Positions 15,836 through 23,856 of a stretch of DNA of 64,000 nt are shown piece by piece. The position numbers were made by a program, and so were the translations under genes. How positions within the stretch are numbered: the stretch's first letter is position 1; the number at the start of each line of letters is the position of its first letter. This DNA comes from Stagnihabitans sp038231395 (lineage in GTDB: Bacteria > Pseudomonadota > Alphaproteobacteria > Rhodobacterales > Rhodobacteraceae): the NCBI GenBank assembly GCA_038231395.1, contig JBBRLL010000007.1, positions 1 to 64,000 of the forward strand. Reading direction: 5' to 3'. The notes below the pieces were generated by a model, which saw nothing but the letters and a program-made list of their open reading frames with translations, was not told the origin of the DNA and searched no databases.

Positions 15836-16450
15836 TTAGCGGTCGCCCGGCAGCAACCCCAAGCCGCGCAGATAAATTCCGATGCCGCTTTCCAGCAAAT
15901 CCTCCGGCGTGAAGGGTGATTTGGCACCGGGATTGCCGCGCATGAACAACTCCACCACGCCGTGGCTCATCGCCCAGATATGGGCTGAGAACATCGAGGC
16001 CGGCGGCCGCCGCCCCACCGGCATGTTCTGCGACAACTGTTCCGCCGCCCGCTCCAGCACATCGCGGGCCTTCTGCGCCATCTGGGCAAGCTCTGGATGC
16101 GCGTTGAACGACAGCCCGCTTTCGAACATCGCCATGTAGTGTCCGGGATATTTGCGGGCAAAGGCCAGATAGGCCCGCCCGGTCGCCTCAAACGCCGCCA
16201 AGGCCGTGGGTTTGCCGCCGTTGTAGGCAAAGTCCATCAGGGCGGCGAAAATGTCGTAGCCCTGCCGCGCCACCTCGGCAATCAATTGATCGCGCCCGGC
16301 GAAATGCCGGTAAACGGCGGCGGGTGTCACTTCAACCGCCTTTGCCGCCTCCGACAGGGTAAACCCGGTCGGCCCCTTTTCCGCAATCAGCTCCAGTGCG
16401 GCCTCAACCAGCGCCTGCCGCAGATTGCCGTGATGATAGCCTTGCTTCAC
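15836..16450 (-). CDS. TetR family transcriptional regulator
   Basis: A 204-residue regulator. The N-terminal HTH reads HHGNLRQALVEAALELIAEKG followed by FTLSEAAKAVEVTPAAVYRHFAGRDQL, typical of TetR/AcrR proteins; the rest is an all-helical ligand domain of the TetR_C_33-like type. It is convergent with the polyamine-type importer and about 80 bases downstream of ppk2 on the same strand. Target genes are not evident. Confidence 0.9.
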   Translation of the reverse strand: MKQGYHHGNLRQALVEAALELIAEKGPTGFTLSEAAKAVEVTPAAVYRHFAGRDQLIAEVARQGYDIFAALMDFAYNGGKPTALAAFEATGRAYLAFARKYPGHYMAMFESGLSFNAHPELAQMAQKARDVLERAAEQLSQNMPVGRRPPASMFSAHIWAMSHGVVELFMRGNPGAKSPFTPEDLLESGIGIYLRGLGLLPGDR

Positions 16451-16490
16451 GTGCCGTCTTTCATCTGTTCCTGACTATCGTACGGGGGGT

Positions 16491-16511
16491 CTGGGGGTGT
16501 GACCCCCCCAG
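16491..16511. repeat. G/C-rich intergenic hairpin
   Basis: Perfect stem CTGGGGG (16491-16497) and CCCCCAG (16505-16511) between ppk2 and the TetR gene. No U-tract is present on either strand. It belongs to the same loose class of G/C hairpins as 4017, 25238 and 29221. Confidence 0.5.
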
Positions 16512-16528
16512 CCGGGTCCGCCTCGCGC

Positions 16529-17398
16529 CTACGTGCAGATCAGCCCCGGTCCGCCGCAGATCTTGGCGTCGATCGCCCCGATCACGGCGGCATCTTTGCC
16601 CGGAAACTCCATCGCGTTCAACACGGTCTGGATCGCCGCAATCCTTGCCCGCAGTTTGTCATCCGACAGGATCACCGTCCACGGCGCGTAACTGAAGTTT
16701 GACTTCGCCATCGTCTCGGCAATCGCTTGCGAATACTCCCCCCACTTTGCCAGACCGTCGATGTCGATCTGGCTCAGCTTCCATTGCTTCAAGGGGTCAC
16801 GTTCGCGGTCCAGAAAGCGTTGCAACTGCTCGGCGCGGTTGACCTCCAGCCACAGCTTGACCAGCACGATGCCTTCATCGGTGATCATCCGTTCGTATTC
16901 CGGCAGCTGACGATAGAACTTGCTGCGCTGTTCGGGGGTGCAAAAGCCAAACACCGGTTCGACGATGCCGCGGTTGTACCAGCTGCGGTCATAAAGCGAG
17001 ATCTCGCCGGTGGTGGGCAGCTGGTCCACATAGCGTTGAAAGTACCAGCTTGCAGCCTCACGTTCGGTCGGTTTGGCCAGGGCCACCACGCGGGCGACGC
17101 GAGGGTTGAGGTTCAGGCGCATCGCCTCGATGGTGCCGCCTTTGCCAGCAGCGTCGCGGCCTTCGAACACCACGATCAGGCGTTTGCCCTTGGCTTTCAG
17201 GTCGTAATGCATCCGCACCAGTTGCAGTTGCAGATTGGCCATTTGCGCTGTGTAGTCTTTGGTCTTCATCGCGTCGCGGTACGGATAGGCTTTCGAGAGG
17301 ACTTCATTCTTGTCCGCATCGTCAATCGCCTTGCGCACCTCTTTGGGTGCGGTGGTCTTGTAGTAGCGTGTGATTGCGCCGTCGAATGGCAGGTCCAT
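16529..17398 (-). CDS. ppk2: Polyphosphate kinase 2
   Basis: A 289-residue PPK2 family enzyme, which transfers phosphate between polyphosphate and nucleotides. Walker A is FEGRDAAGKGGTIEA (about residue 78), followed by RGxxR-like VVALAKPTEREAASWYFQRY, the Walker B/aspartate motif LYDRSWYNRG and the C-terminal WTVILSDDKLRARI segment. Length and motifs fit single-domain PPK2. Whether it prefers GDP, ADP or AMP cannot be decided by eye. It probably has its own promoter in the 104-base gap upstream and may be co-transcribed with the TetR gene. Confidence 0.92.
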   Translation of the reverse strand: MDLPFDGAITRYYKTTAPKEVRKAIDDADKNEVLSKAYPYRDAMKTKDYTAQMANLQLQLVRMHYDLKAKGKRLIVVFEGRDAAGKGGTIEAMRLNLNPRVARVVALAKPTEREAASWYFQRYVDQLPTTGEISLYDRSWYNRGIVEPVFGFCTPEQRSKFYRQLPEYERMITDEGIVLVKLWLEVNRAEQLQRFLDRERDPLKQWKLSQIDIDGLAKWGEYSQAIAETMAKSNFSYAPWTVILSDDKLRARIAAIQTVLNAMEFPGKDAAVIGAIDAKICGGPGLICT

Positions 17399-17502
17399 GG
17401 TCGTCCTCCCCTATCATTTTTCTGCGGTTCCACAGTGCACGACGTCATGCGCAACCGCCTGGTATGTTTGGCCAGACCTGATGTGTAAAACGAAGGCGGG
17501 GC

Positions 17503-18459
17503 CTAAGTCCACCCGGCGCGCAAGGCAGCACGGGTCACAGCCTCTACCACCGCCTCGGGATGGGTGTGGTGCGGCATGTGACCGGCATCGGGCACCAGCG
17601 TCAGCATCGCCTGCGGGATCAGGGTGGCAAGGGGAACCGAGTGGATCGCAGCCGGTACGATGGTATCGACAGCGCCGTGGATCAGTTCGACCGGCAATCG
17701 CAGGCCGGGATAGCGGGCTTTCATCTGTACTACACTGGAGAACAATCCGTTCACCTGCATGGCATTGGCCTGCAAATGGCCAAGCGGCAATGCCAATGCC
17801 GCCCCGCTGCGCACCGCGTAATCCGGTGGCGGCGGATTTGGCGCAAAAAGGCCGGGCAGCATGCGGTCAAGATAAGCATCCGAGACGACGGCGGTGGCCA
17901 AAGGCAGGATCAGGGCGCGGCCAAGCGCGGTCTCGGTCAGCCGGTAGGTCCAGTCAAGCTTGCCGGGCCATGGCAAAGACGCCGCTGACACCAACACCAA
18001 GGCCGCTGCCGCCAATGGGCCGGTCACCTCCAAGGCCCAGGCCAGTGCCACCGCCCCGCCATAGCTTTGGCCCAGAACGATCGGCATTTTTACCCCAAGC
18101 TGTGCCGCAGCCGCAGCCAGATGCCGGGCCTGATCCGCTGGAGAAACCCCGCCAGACCCCATGCTTTGCGAATGGCCCAGACCGGGGCGGTCCAGCGCCG
18201 TGACGCGGTAATGTGGCGCCAACCGCTCCATCAACGGCAAAAGGTCGCGCAACTGGCCCGAAGCGCCGTGGATCAGCACAACGTCGCGCCCGGTGCCCAT
18301 GCTCAGCGCATGAACCCGCAGCCCCGCGACCGTGATGATCTGGCCCAACGGCGGAAAACGCCGCCGGATCGCAGCCCCCCGTGAGGTAACGCGCCAGACA
18401 AGTGCCGCGAAAAGCGCAGCCAATACCGCCAAAATCAACAAGGTCACGTCATGTGCCAA
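17503..18459 (-). CDS. Alpha/beta hydrolase with N-terminal membrane anchor
   Basis: A 318-residue protein. A hydrophobic N-terminus (LLILAVLAALFAALVW) suggests a membrane anchor. The hydrolase fold shows the oxyanion strand VVLIHGASG, TALDRPGLGHS, the nucleophile elbow LGQSYGGAVAL, the acid HGAVDTIVP and the catalytic His in VPDAGHMPHHTHPE. The start is uncertain: TTG at 18459 or GTG at 18447, both overlapping or abutting the metA stop, so translation is probably coupled to metA. The substrate is unknown. Confidence 0.85.
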   Translation of the reverse strand: MAHDVTLLILAVLAALFAALVWRVTSRGAAIRRRFPPLGQIITVAGLRVHALSMGTGRDVVLIHGASGQLRDLLPLMERLAPHYRVTALDRPGLGHSQSMGSGGVSPADQARHLAAAAAQLGVKMPIVLGQSYGGAVALAWALEVTGPLAAAALVLVSAASLPWPGKLDWTYRLTETALGRALILPLATAVVSDAYLDRMLPGLFAPNPPPPDYAVRSGAALALPLGHLQANAMQVNGLFSSVVQMKARYPGLRLPVELIHGAVDTIVPAAIHSVPLATLIPQAMLTLVPDAGHMPHHTHPEAVVEAVTRAALRAGWT

Positions 18460-19369
18460 TCTTGTTCAGATCAAACCAGGTGGTCTGGTACAGCTCGTTC
18501 ACCCAGTTGCCGTACATGAGATGAGCGTGACTGCGCCAGCGGTTGGACGGCGCGCGGCTGGGGTCGTTGCCGGGATAATAGTTCATCGGAACGTTGATCG
18601 GTGTGCCTGCGGCCACGTCGCGGTCATACTCCTGCTTCAGCGTGCCGCTGTCATATTCAAAATGGTTGAAGATGTACAAAGCGCGGTGGGCGGCATCCTC
18701 GACCAGACAGGGGCCGGTGTCAGGACTGCCAAGAAGCGTGCGCAGGCCGGCCCCGTCGATGTCGGCTTGGCGTTCCTCGGTCCAGCGGCTCACCGGGATC
18801 ACGCATTCATCCGAAAAGCCGCGCAGATAGGGCGAGGTCGGCGCGAGGTTCAACTGCGGAAAACAGCCGAACGCCTTGTGCGGCAGCATGTGCTTTTGCA
18901 CGCGGTGGAAATGGTAAAGCATCGCCATCCCGCCCCAGCATACCCCGAAGGTCGAGTGGACATGGCTTTGCGTCCAGTCCATCACACGCTTGAGTTCGTC
19001 CCAATAGGTCACCTCTTCGAACGCCAGATGTTCGATGGGCGCACCGGTGATGATCAGCCCGTCAAACTTTTCGCCACTGGCCTCGACCTCGGCAAACGGG
19101 CGGTAGAACATTTCCATATGTTCGGCGGCGGTGGTCTTGGTCTGGTGTTCGGTCATGCGGATCAGTTGAAAGTCGATCTGAAGCGGCGTGGCCCCGATCA
19201 GTCTGGCAAACTGGTTCTCGGTCTGGATCTTCTTGGGCATCAGGTTCAACAGGCCGATCCGCAACGGGCGAATGTCCTGACTGGCGGCACGGTCAGGCGA
19301 GATGACCATGACGCCCTCGGACCGCAGAACGTCAAAGGCCGGCAGGTTTTCGGGAAGCGTGATGGGCAT
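18449..19369 (-). CDS. metA: Homoserine O-acyltransferase, predicted acetyl-CoA type
   Basis: A 306-residue MetA enzyme, the first step of methionine synthesis from homoserine. Family motifs are RPLRIGLLNLMPKKIQTENQF, the catalytic Cys in FGVCWGGMAMLYHF and the His/Glu pair in FNHFEYDSGTLKQEYDRD. Glu113 in TGAPIEHL corresponds to E. coli Gly111; in characterised MetA proteins Gly gives succinyl-CoA and Glu gives acetyl-CoA use. It is therefore predicted to make O-acetylhomoserine although usually annotated as succinyltransferase. It follows an orphan P-loop ATPase gene by 36 bases, with AAAGGA before the ATG. Confidence 0.93.
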   Translation of the reverse strand: MPITLPENLPAFDVLRSEGVMVISPDRAASQDIRPLRIGLLNLMPKKIQTENQFARLIGATPLQIDFQLIRMTEHQTKTTAAEHMEMFYRPFAEVEASGEKFDGLIITGAPIEHLAFEEVTYWDELKRVMDWTQSHVHSTFGVCWGGMAMLYHFHRVQKHMLPHKAFGCFPQLNLAPTSPYLRGFSDECVIPVSRWTEERQADIDGAGLRTLLGSPDTGPCLVEDAAHRALYIFNHFEYDSGTLKQEYDRDVAAGTPINVPMNYYPGNDPSRAPSNRWRSHAHLMYGNWVNELYQTTWFDLNKIGT

Positions 19370-19405
19370 GGCAGTCCTTTGGTCTTGGGCGCGTGAGGTA
19401 ATCGG

Positions 19406-20278
19406 TCAGGGGCGACGTTCAAGGGCCTCGGCTATCAGCGCGTCGAAGTCTGACGGCGATTTGACCGCTGCCACCTCCTCTGCCGTGACGGTCACCCCCC
19501 ACCGCGCCATCGCCTGATAGCGCGGCTGTCGGCTTTCCAGCAGGCGCGCATAGCCAAACCGTAAAAAGGCGTCGGGGTCGACCTGATCGGGGCCTGTGCC
19601 GTGGCGGGTCAGAAACTCGCTCCACACCTGCATCAGGAAAGCCGGGCGGTAGTACATCGGCTTGGGTGAGCGGTCAAACCGGCGGCACAGTTCCGCTGCA
19701 TGGGTGTCAGTGCCTTTGATCCAGACCAGCAGCAAATGGTCCGATATTTCGCGCATCACGGGATCAGTGGGTTGATCCGCCTCCACCACCTCGCAGATCG
19801 AGCCGGAGGTGTCGCAGATGAAATGCGGATAGCCGTAGATTTCCTTGGCCCGGGCAATGAAGCGGGTGGTGTCCAGCATGGCGGCAACTTCCGCCTGCCG
19901 GTGCTGTTCCTGTCTGCGCTGATATTCGGCCAAATCCAGACCGCCCTTGGCCAGATCGCCCGGCTTGCCAAGATAGGTCGACAGGGGGGCCAGATTGTCA
20001 AAGGTGATGTTGGAGGCGATGTAGACCGAATCCGTCATCAGAAGTTCGCGCAGCAAGGGCACCTTCATCGCCTCTCGCTTGAAGTTGTCGGCGATGTATT
20101 CGCCCATGTAGCGGGTGCCGATCCGGTAATCGACCGAGTAGTGGAACCAGCCAGCCTGTGTCCGAGGCGCGTCGCGCAGCATGTTGGACAGCGTGGTTTT
20201 GCCCAGACCTGACATGCCGAACAGCAGCACCTGTTTGTGCGGGGCGGAAAGATAGGCTGAGGCGGTCTGGTAAAGCAT
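19406..20278 (-). CDS. P-loop ATPase/kinase-like protein in the metA operon
   Basis: A 290-residue protein with an N-terminal Walker A loop, LLFGMSGLGKTTLSNML (about residues 18-34). Further conserved-looking segments are WFHYSVDYRIGTRYMGEY, DTSGSICEVVEAD (possibly the Walker B/acidic region) and LLVWIKGTDTHAAEL. I do not recognise a characterised family; annotation would be ATPase or zeta-toxin/kinase-like P-loop protein. The ATG at 20278 is chosen for AAAGGA seven bases upstream; the TTG at 20296 is unlikely. It lies directly upstream of metA (36 bases), with near-identical ribosome sites, and downstream of a structured 84-base intergenic element. A link to methionine metabolism is inferred from position only. 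Confidence 0.75.
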   Translation of the reverse strand: MLYQTASAYLSAPHKQVLLFGMSGLGKTTLSNMLRDAPRTQAGWFHYSVDYRIGTRYMGEYIADNFKREAMKVPLLRELLMTDSVYIASNITFDNLAPLSTYLGKPGDLAKGGLDLAEYQRRQEQHRQAEVAAMLDTTRFIARAKEIYGYPHFICDTSGSICEVVEADQPTDPVMREISDHLLLVWIKGTDTHAAELCRRFDRSPKPMYYRPAFLMQVWSEFLTRHGTGPDQVDPDAFLRFGYARLLESRQPRYQAMARWGVTVTAEEVAAVKSPSDFDALIAEALERRP

Positions 20279-20299
20279 AGGCAAGTCCTTTGGCAAGCT

Positions 20300-20383
20300 G
20301 CCGGGGTTTCACACGCCTGCACGCTCGTGGAGCATTTCCAGAAGCGCACCTCAGACGGCTGTGTCCTTGGCGTGTAGCCCGGC
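20300..20383 (-). promoter_or_regulatory. Structured leader/intergenic RNA candidate upstream of the ATPase-metA genes
   Basis: Three nested helices on the minus-strand transcript: outer GCCGGG/CCCGGC (20378-20383 with 20300-20305), middle ACACGCC/GGCGTGT (20369-20375 with 20311-20317), and an apical hairpin GTGCGCT/AGCGTGC plus TGGA/TCCA (20343-20349, 20337-20340, 20328-20331, 20319-20325). A 19-base asymmetric bulge separates middle and apical helices. Two pairs in the apical stem are G-U on the minus-strand RNA but mismatches on the plus strand, which supports an RNA of this strand. It ends 21 bases before the ATPase start. No known riboswitch class was recognised. Confidence 0.5.
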
Positions 20384-20395
20384 GCGGCGAAAGAT

Positions 20396-21331
20396 TCACG
20401 CAGAAAATCGGGTGGCAATCCAGGCCAGCGGGCGGCCATCTATGGTCACCATGCCAAGCGTCAGCAAAGCCAGACCGGCGAAGGCCTGCGGCGGCAGCGT
20501 CTCGTTCAAAAAGGCAGCGCCAACCAGAACTGCTATCGGGGCAATCATCAGGGTGACAAGACCCAGATTGCCCGCACCCGCCTCGGCCAGAACGGTGTAA
20601 AACAGCCGGTACGCCACGGCCGACGCCATGACGGCAAGGTACAACAGGGCCATAATGGTGATGGGCGACGGGGCAGGGGGCAGGCCGTTCAGAACGAAGG
20701 CTGCGGGCAGCATGATCAGGGCGGACGCGGTCAGCATGGAGGCCGCGCCAACCTCGGGCCGCACGCCTTTCAAGGCGGCGCGGCCATAGGCGGCGGACAC
20801 CGCATAGGACAGGCCCGCGCCCAGAACCGCCCATTGGCCCAGCGAGGTCGGGTCAAGGTGGGTCAGTTTGTCGGGGCCAAACACCACGCAAACCCCGGCC
20901 AGACCAAGCAGGACACCGATTGCGCGGCGCAGGCCCAGACGCTCATCCGGAAAAATCGCAGCGGCGACCAAGACCGAAAACACGGCGGTGGAGGCGTTCA
21001 GGATGCCGGCCAGACCGGAGGGAATTTGCGTCTGACCCCAGACGATCAGGCTGAACGGGATCACGTTGTTGGTCAGGCCCAGCACCAGCGCATCGCGGGC
21101 AAACCGCCAGCCTTTTGGCACCGGCAATCCGGTGGCGGCGATATAGACCCACAACAGGGCAGCCGCCACGCTGACCCGGAACGCCACTGTGGTGGCCACC
21201 GGCATCTGCACCAAAGCCAGATGATTGGCCGTAAACGACCCGCCCCAGATCAGCGCAAGCAGGATCAGAAGGCCCCAGCCTTTCAGGCTGAGCCGTCGTT
21301 GGGCCATGATCGGGGAATTGAGCGTTTTCAT
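20396..21331 (-). CDS. EamA/DMT family transporter
   Basis: A 311-residue membrane protein with ten predicted helices in two EamA repeats, each with typical segments: GLLILLALIWGGSFTANHLAL and GILNASTAVFSVLVAAAIFPDERL in the first half, and VRPEVGAASMLTASALIML with IAPIAVLVGAAFLNETLPPQAFAG in the second. DMT proteins export amino acids, amines or other metabolites. It is first in a minus-strand gene set with the P-loop ATPase, metA and hydrolase genes. Its ribosome site is inside the 3' arm of an 11-bp stem, so translation may be gated by leader structure. The substrate is unknown. Confidence 0.9.
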   Translation of the reverse strand: MKTLNSPIMAQRRLSLKGWGLLILLALIWGGSFTANHLALVQMPVATTVAFRVSVAAALLWVYIAATGLPVPKGWRFARDALVLGLTNNVIPFSLIVWGQTQIPSGLAGILNASTAVFSVLVAAAIFPDERLGLRRAIGVLLGLAGVCVVFGPDKLTHLDPTSLGQWAVLGAGLSYAVSAAYGRAALKGVRPEVGAASMLTASALIMLPAAFVLNGLPPAPSPITIMALLYLAVMASAVAYRLFYTVLAEAGAGNLGLVTLMIAPIAVLVGAAFLNETLPPQAFAGLALLTLGMVTIDGRPLAWIATRFSA

Positions 21332-21335
21332 GGCT

Positions 21336-21403
21336 CACCTCTGGCCGCTTCACCCAACAAACGCCACCCGGAACTTGCGAAAAGCACCGGATGGCCAGAG
21401 GTG
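21336..21403 (-). promoter_or_regulatory. Leader RNA candidate sequestering the EamA ribosome-binding site
   Basis: On the minus strand, CACCTCTGGCC (21403-21393) and GGCCAGAGGTG (21346-21336) form a perfect 11-bp stem around a 46-base interior. The interior can form a second hairpin with CCGG/CCGG and TGC/GCA. The 3' arm contains the AGAGGTG ribosome-binding sequence four bases before the ATG, so the closed form should block translation. This layout is riboswitch-like, but I did not recognise a known class. Confidence 0.55.
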
Positions 21404-21451
21404 GTGTGCATCAGTTCTCAGGGTTCGCAGACATACCGCAATTGATAACCA

Positions 21452-21593
21452 AACGATTGCTCACAAAAGGCCTGGCCGTACCCTGACATACCCAAAGCGG
21501 GTCATTCTTCCCGAACGGTTGGTCACAAAACCTTTGCGCCCGCGACCCGATGATCCGCACCCTTTGTCATATCAGAACGATCGGTCATGAACC
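21452..21593 (-). promoter_or_regulatory. Three spaced copies of an 18-base motif upstream of EamA
   Basis: On the plus strand AACGATTGCTCACAAAA (21452), AACGGTTGGTCACAAAA (21514) and AACGATCGGTCATGAAC (21576) begin at exact 62-base intervals. Sequence between them is not conserved. They lie between the FadL gene stop and the EamA leader, where the EamA promoter should be. They could be regulator sites or the remains of a tandem duplication. Confidence 0.4.
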
Positions 21594-21600
21594 TACCCCG

Positions 21601-22704
21601 TCAGAACGTGTAACCGATCTTCACCCCAAAACCGGTGGCTGAGTTGCCGCTGAACTTGGTGCCGGTGCTGTCAACCGCGCTGCCGAACTTCACGTATTGC
21701 ACGCCAGCGGTGATCTTGATCCTGTCTTGCGTGAAGATCACGCCGAGGCCAATGCTTTGGTAGCCATCCGTCGGCGACAGCCGCGAAGATATGCCGCCCG
21801 TCGAAGCCTCGTATCCGAGCGAGCCGAAGATTGACAGATGATCGGTCAACTTGCGGCCAAGACCCAGAGTGTAGGTGACGACGTCATGGTCAAAGCCGGT
21901 GATCTCGCCGCCCAATGGGGCAGGCAGCGCGGAAAATCCCTTTGGCTTGACGTGCCATTTCGACCACTCCGCCCAACGGACCGACCCGAACAGCAAGGTG
22001 TCCTTGGCAATCCCGGTCTGGGCATCCAGCGTCAGGCTCTGCGGCAGGGTGATGTCAGTGACCGAGTTCAAAGTTCCCCCCACGACGACCGATTTCTCGG
22101 TGGTGGCGAATTTGTGGGTCACCGCAGAGGTATAGGTCAGCGCCACCCGCAGGGCGATTTCCGGCTTTTCATAGGCCGCCCCCAGCACGTAGCCAAATCG
22201 TCCGTCATTGCTGGCTTTCGCTGTATAAATCCCGGTGCCACCCATCAAGAGATTTGGGATAATGATATCGGCGGAGGAGTTCAGGTAGCGCAGGCCGCCA
22301 AAGACCGAAGCGCCGCCGCCAAGCCGATATTTCAGGAGGGCGGTGGTTTCGATGGTGTTCCAATGCGCCTCAAGGCCCTTATAGGCACCAGCGGTGTATT
22401 TGGCATCTGCTCCAAATGGTTGACCTATCACGATGGCATAGGAGAGCTTTTCGTTGATGTCGTCTTTGAAACCGAAGGACAGGTTTGTGAAGCTTTGCGC
22501 CATGTTGCCGGTAGAGCCGCCGCCAAAGGCCGCAATGTAGCCGCCCTTGACTGCAGGCGTCACGGCTTTGAGGCTGAACGCGGCAGTGCGCCCGGTCTCG
22601 AAAAGGATATTGTAGTCAAGCGCGCCACGGTCGATGCCGCCCGCCATGCCTTGTGTGGCGCTGAACGTGGCCAAGGCGAAAAGCCCCGGTGCAAATCTGG
22701 TCAT
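21601..22704 (-). CDS. FadL/OmpP1-type outer membrane protein
   Basis: A 367-residue protein with a signal peptide (FAPGLFALATFSATQGMAGG) and a beta-barrel ending in aromatic GFGVKIGYTF, typical of outer-membrane insertion. The early segment GALDYNILFETGRTAAFSL and alternating amphipathic strands such as SVFGGLRYLNSSADI and GYQSIGLGVIFTQDRIKITAGVQYVKFG fit the FadL/OmpP1/TodX family of hydrophobic-solute channels. The ATG at 22704 begins the signal peptide and has GGGAGGGA upstream. Probable role: uptake of fatty acids or other hydrophobic compounds. Confidence 0.85.
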   Translation of the reverse strand: MTRFAPGLFALATFSATQGMAGGIDRGALDYNILFETGRTAAFSLKAVTPAVKGGYIAAFGGGSTGNMAQSFTNLSFGFKDDINEKLSYAIVIGQPFGADAKYTAGAYKGLEAHWNTIETTALLKYRLGGGASVFGGLRYLNSSADIIIPNLLMGGTGIYTAKASNDGRFGYVLGAAYEKPEIALRVALTYTSAVTHKFATTEKSVVVGGTLNSVTDITLPQSLTLDAQTGIAKDTLLFGSVRWAEWSKWHVKPKGFSALPAPLGGEITGFDHDVVTYTLGLGRKLTDHLSIFGSLGYEASTGGISSRLSPTDGYQSIGLGVIFTQDRIKITAGVQYVKFGSAVDSTGTKFSGNSATGFGVKIGYTF

Positions 22705-22831
22705 GGTGTCCCTCCCGAAAGACGCGGCTAGCCGTCTGCTGCGACCTTGTCCTGCGTCACCCAAGGCTAGGCCCGACCGGGCCTGCGGGTCAACAGGTCT
22801 GCAAAATGACCTTGCGTCGCGCCGTACCAAT

Positions 22832-23704
22832 CTAGGGGCGAAACTGGGCGCGGATGTTCAGAAGGATGCCAGCAAAGATGACAGCACCACCGGCCAGCAC
22901 GTAAAGATCAAAGGGTTCGGCGTAAAACAGCGCACCGATCACCGCGATCAGAGGCAGGCGCAGAAAGTCGATGGGCACGACAAAGCCCGCCGGAGCCAGC
23001 GAAAGCGCGGTGGTCAGGCTCAGGTGGGCTGCCACGCCGCACAAGCCGATCAGCGCCAGCCAGGGCAAAGTTTGTGCTGTGGGCCAGGTGATGTGGCCAT
23101 CATAGCCTGCCGCAATCAGTCCGAAAAAGAACTGCATGAAGGTCAGCCAGAACAGGATGCCGATCACGCTGATGCCCCGCGTCAGGCGTTTGGTCATGAT
23201 CGAGACGGCGGCAAAGCACACCGCAGCACCCCCTCCCGCCAAAACGCCCCAGCTGAGCGCATGGCCCGAACCCAGATCCGGATGGGTGGCAATCAGGATC
23301 CCTACAAAGCCCAGAGCGGCGGCGCCAAGGCGCGGGGCCGTCAACCGCTCTGCCAGAAACACCGGCGACAGCAGGATCACCCAGATCGGCGAGGTAAACT
23401 CCAACGCGAAAACCTGTGCCAATGGGATCAGCGTCAGGGCGATAAACCACAGGTTCTGACCGGTGAAATGCACGATATTGCGCAGGAAATGGCCGGACAG
23501 GCGTTGCGTGGTGACCTCATGCAGCCTGCCTGTCATCAGACCCACCGCAACCACCAGCACAAAGCCGAAGGCTGATCGCACCATCAGCACCTCAAAACTG
23601 TCATGCACGGCGCTGACATTGCGGGCGGCAATGGCCATCAGGGAAAATGAGACGACCGACCCCATCATCCAGGCCGCAGCCCGCCACAGCCGGGTGTCAG
23701 CCAT
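22832..23704 (-). CDS. EamA/DMT family transporter
   Basis: A 290-residue ten-helix DMT transporter: SVVSFSLMAIAARNV at the start, a conserved FTSPIWVILLSPVFLAERL segment at the end of the first EamA repeat and LRLPLIAVIGALFYAEPFDLYVLAGG in the second. It is most like metabolite exporters of the RhaT/EamA group; the substrate is unknown. ATG at 23704 is used; a GTG at 23716 would add four residues and neither has a strong ribosome site. A distinct EamA paralogue is at 20396-21331. Confidence 0.88.
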   Translation of the reverse strand: MADTRLWRAAAWMMGSVVSFSLMAIAARNVSAVHDSFEVLMVRSAFGFVLVVAVGLMTGRLHEVTTQRLSGHFLRNIVHFTGQNLWFIALTLIPLAQVFALEFTSPIWVILLSPVFLAERLTAPRLGAAALGFVGILIATHPDLGSGHALSWGVLAGGGAAVCFAAVSIMTKRLTRGISVIGILFWLTFMQFFFGLIAAGYDGHITWPTAQTLPWLALIGLCGVAAHLSLTTALSLAPAGFVVPIDFLRLPLIAVIGALFYAEPFDLYVLAGGAVIFAGILLNIRAQFRP

Positions 23705-23856
23705 GGGAGAAGTCACTTGGGCAGCCCACGCGCTGATCGGGAAATATCGTCTTGGCCGGGATGCAATCCCTCCGTCCGGCCTTGGGCAAAGTCAGGAACC
23801 TGGCCGCAGCCAAAGTGACATACATCTGCTCAGCCTTGTGCAAGGCCCAAAACGTC

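Noticed and set aside
20300..20317. Resemblance of GTGAAACCCCGGC to the S-box (SAM-I) core
   Set aside because: Other S-box elements (AGAG and GGAGGGA segments, second conserved loop) are missing, and SAM-I is rare in alphaproteobacteria.
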